A stretch of DNA of 64,000 nucleotides, taken from assembly GCF_027923405.1 (NCBI RefSeq), contig NZ_BQYI01000001.1, forward strand, positions 3,698,501 to 3,762,500. Direction: 5' to 3'. The DNA comes from Paenibacillus sp. YYML68 (lineage in GTDB: Bacteria > Bacillota > Bacilli > Paenibacillales > NBRC-103111). Below, piece after piece: positions 62,397-64,000 of this stretch. Numbering within the stretch: position 1 is the first letter of the stretch; every line of letters begins with the position of its first letter. The notes beneath the pieces were generated by a model. The model was not told the DNA's origin, ran no database searches, and was given only the letters and a program-made list of their open reading frames with translations. Position numbers and translations under genes: made by a program.

Positions 62397-64000
62397 TCAG
62401 CGGCTAGTCTGCTTCTCCAGCTGTGCGCTCAGCCGCTCGGCCACCATCCACCCGGACATCGCTGTGCCGAGCGTGCCCGCACCAGGATATACGTGATCGC
62501 CGCACACCCACAAGCCTTCAGTATCCGTATAAGGAGAAGCCATACGGAGCACGTCAGATGCCCTGCTTGGCGCTGGTCCGCCGACATAACCGAGCTCCCG
62601 CTGCGTATAGCGCTTGAACGTAACTGGAGTCGCAGGCAGCAGCAGCTCGACCGTGCTACGGAAGCCGGGAAGCGCGCGTTCGCAGGATGCCAGCATGCGC
62701 TCGGTATACGCGTTCTTCAGAGCCTCGTAGCGGCTGCGATCCCACCACATCTTCGCCTCGGTATGCGTGGATGCGGTAACAGCCGTACGTCCGGCAGGCG
62801 CGCGACCCGCGTCCAGCTCGTGCGAGAACGAGAGCAGCAGCTGATTCCCTTCGGTCATCGGCTCATCATAGGAGCTGATGACCTGATGGTACAGCACCTC
62901 GGCTTCGCGAATCGGATTCGAGTCAGCTGCTGTCAGCTTGCAGCCCATATATAGCGCGAATGCACCCCACGCCTCGGACTCGACACGTAATGCCCCGTTG
63001 CTGTGACCCATTTCATCACCTACATCCTCCTGGGCGTACTGCTTCTGCACGTACGTGGACGAGGAGCTGGCCGCAGCTCGAGCCATCTCGATAGGAGCTT
63101 GCTTCGCTGCTGAATCCTCACCCTTTCCACCCGCTTCCAGTAGATTGTTCAGATGTCGATGCGAATTGTTCACCACGACGTGTCTTGCAAGAACCTGATC
63201 GCCTCGTGCAGATTCCAGCAACCACCCGCTACCTATACGCTTCAGCGACCGAATGCGTGTGCGCAGCTTCACTTCTCCACCACGCTCTCTCACAGCGCCA
63301 GCCAGATCCTCTGCGATTCGAGCAAGGCCACCCTCCACATAATAAGCACCGCGGTGAAAAACGTTCAGCGCCGTATAGCCAAGCAGCGCCGGACAGCGGT
63401 CCGCCGTCGTCTGCACACTGTCGATCAGCTGTCCGTTCAAGAAATGGACGAATGGCTTATTCCCAGCGAGTCCGAACCGCCGCAATCGCTGCTCCACGGT
63501 CTGCAGCAGCAGTGGAGCAGCAGATACAAGACGCGGAGACAGCATACGCATGAAGCGACGCACATCGTCTATGCGCTTCGGGGGGAGCAGAGGACGATGC
63601 TCAGCCATCCCCTCAAGCATCGAGGAGCAGCCCAGCACCTCGGTGTAGAAGTCCACGATCGCCTGCGACTGCTCGGGGAACACTCGCTTAATCTCCTTGA
63701 ACCAATCATCCTTGAACCGATAATAGCGAGTGATTCGATCAGGAAGATGTACGTCCATAATGACAGACTGCGAGCGCAGCGGTGGATTCGGCAGCTTCAG
63801 CTCCCGATACAGCCGATCGAACAAGCCTCCCCGCTCGAAGCCCATGCCATACGTTGCCCCGACAGAGAAGCGATAGCCCTCTCGCTCGAACTTGCCCGCA
63901 CAGCCGCCGAGCTCGCTTGAGCCCTCGCATACGACAACATGCAATCCTTTAGCGGCGAGCACTGCCGCCGTTGCAAGACCGCCGAACCCTGCCCCAATTA
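62397..64000 (-). CDS. Carotenoid desaturase-like FAD oxidoreductase (partial, right edge)
   Basis: At least 534 residues are present; the extreme N-terminus is beyond the window. The first visible residues (IGAGFGGLATAAVLAAKG) form the dinucleotide-binding GxGxxG, followed by VCEGSSELGGCAGKFEREGY (20 residues). The C-terminal FAD motif is LWVCGDHVYPGAGTLGTAMS (20 residues). The whole matches the CrtI/CrtN phytoene desaturase/carotene isomerase family. It is convergent with the gene at 61281. The substrate is not clear, since other carotenoid genes are not visible here. Confidence 0.85.
   Translation of the reverse strand, partial: IGAGFGGLATAAVLAAKGLHVVVCEGSSELGGCAGKFEREGYRFSVGATYGMGFERGGLFDRLYRELKLPNPPLRSQSVIMDVHLPDRITRYYRFKDDWFKEIKRVFPEQSQAIVDFYTEVLGCSSMLEGMAEHRPLLPPKRIDDVRRFMRMLSPRLVSAAPLLLQTVEQRLRRFGLAGNKPFVHFLNGQLIDSVQTTADRCPALLGYTALNVFHRGAYYVEGGLARIAEDLAGAVRERGGEVKLRTRIRSLKRIGSGWLLESARGDQVLARHVVVNNSHRHLNNLLEAGGKGEDSAAKQAPIEMARAAASSSSTYVQKQYAQEDVGDEMGHSNGALRVESEAWGAFALYMGCKLTAADSNPIREAEVLYHQVISSYDEPMTEGNQLLLSFSHELDAGRAPAGRTAVTASTHTEAKMWWDRSRYEALKNAYTERMLASCERALPGFRSTVELLLPATPVTFKRYTQRELGYVGGPAPSRASDVLRMASPYTDTEGLWVCGDHVYPGAGTLGTAMSGWMVAERLSAQLEKQTSR

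Noticed and set aside
1..64000. tRNA, rRNA or CRISPR loci
   Set aside because: None recognised on either strand; no cloverleaf ends, rRNA cores or spaced repeats were seen by eye, though a covariance search was not possible.

Overview
The window looks like chromosome from an endospore-forming Bacillota of the Paenibacillus/Cohnella type. It carries sigK, a YheC/YheD-like spore-coat domain protein, LplABC-style sugar transporters, a YesM/YesN pair and many AraC regulators, in DNA of roughly mid-50s percent GC by eye. All calls come from reading the sequence; no database search was run.

Bases 1-34842 form one large accessory locus for a sulfated red-algal galactan (agar or porphyran type). It encodes two secreted enzymes (GH16 with dockerin at 9617-12157, GH50 agarase at 31114-33453) and two type I sulfatases (4335, 12299). 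It also has a GH2 beta-galactosidase, a GH29 alpha-L-fucosidase/galactosidase, a GHL6-type hydrolase, one complete and one edge-truncated ABC sugar transporter, and five AraC-type regulators. A tight minus-strand operon (28573 to 23731) encodes a FucU-type mutarotase, a COG3618 lactonase, an aldo/keto reductase like plant L-galactose dehydrogenase, a zinc dehydrogenase like L-galactonate 5-dehydrogenase, and GH29. I read this as a non-phosphorylating L-galactose (or L-fucose) oxidation pathway. A DgoD-type dehydratase and a mutarotase-like protein lie nearby. The GH50 and dgoD-like promoters share a palindromic GGAATWAGTTCY site. A UvrA-like ABC protein (14846-17353) sits inside the locus without an obvious link.

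Bases 34984-45662 hold a membrane hydrolase-like protein, a sugar-binding lipoprotein with its own YesM/YesN two-component system but no permeases, an AT-rich two-gene insert (41183-42523), and a LacI regulator divergent from a ROK sugar kinase and a class I mannose-6-phosphate isomerase.

Bases 45857-50863 are decaying. An alpha/beta hydrolase has an in-frame TAG at codon 9, and a membrane protein gene is split by a 2813-bp chimeric IS66-family element with a perfect 8-bp target duplication.

Bases 50934-57443 hold a CorC/HlyC-type membrane protein and then a zinc-starvation cluster: two COG0523 GTPases, an AAA+ ATPase, a zinc-free L33 paralogue, an unknown protein and a MoaB homologue. Four sites in this cluster match the Zur box. 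Bases 57719-64000 contain sigK with a transposase remnant against its promoter, small sporulation-like or hypothetical genes, a duplicated ~128-bp hairpin leader (60992-61270), and a carotenoid-desaturase-like gene that runs off the right edge.
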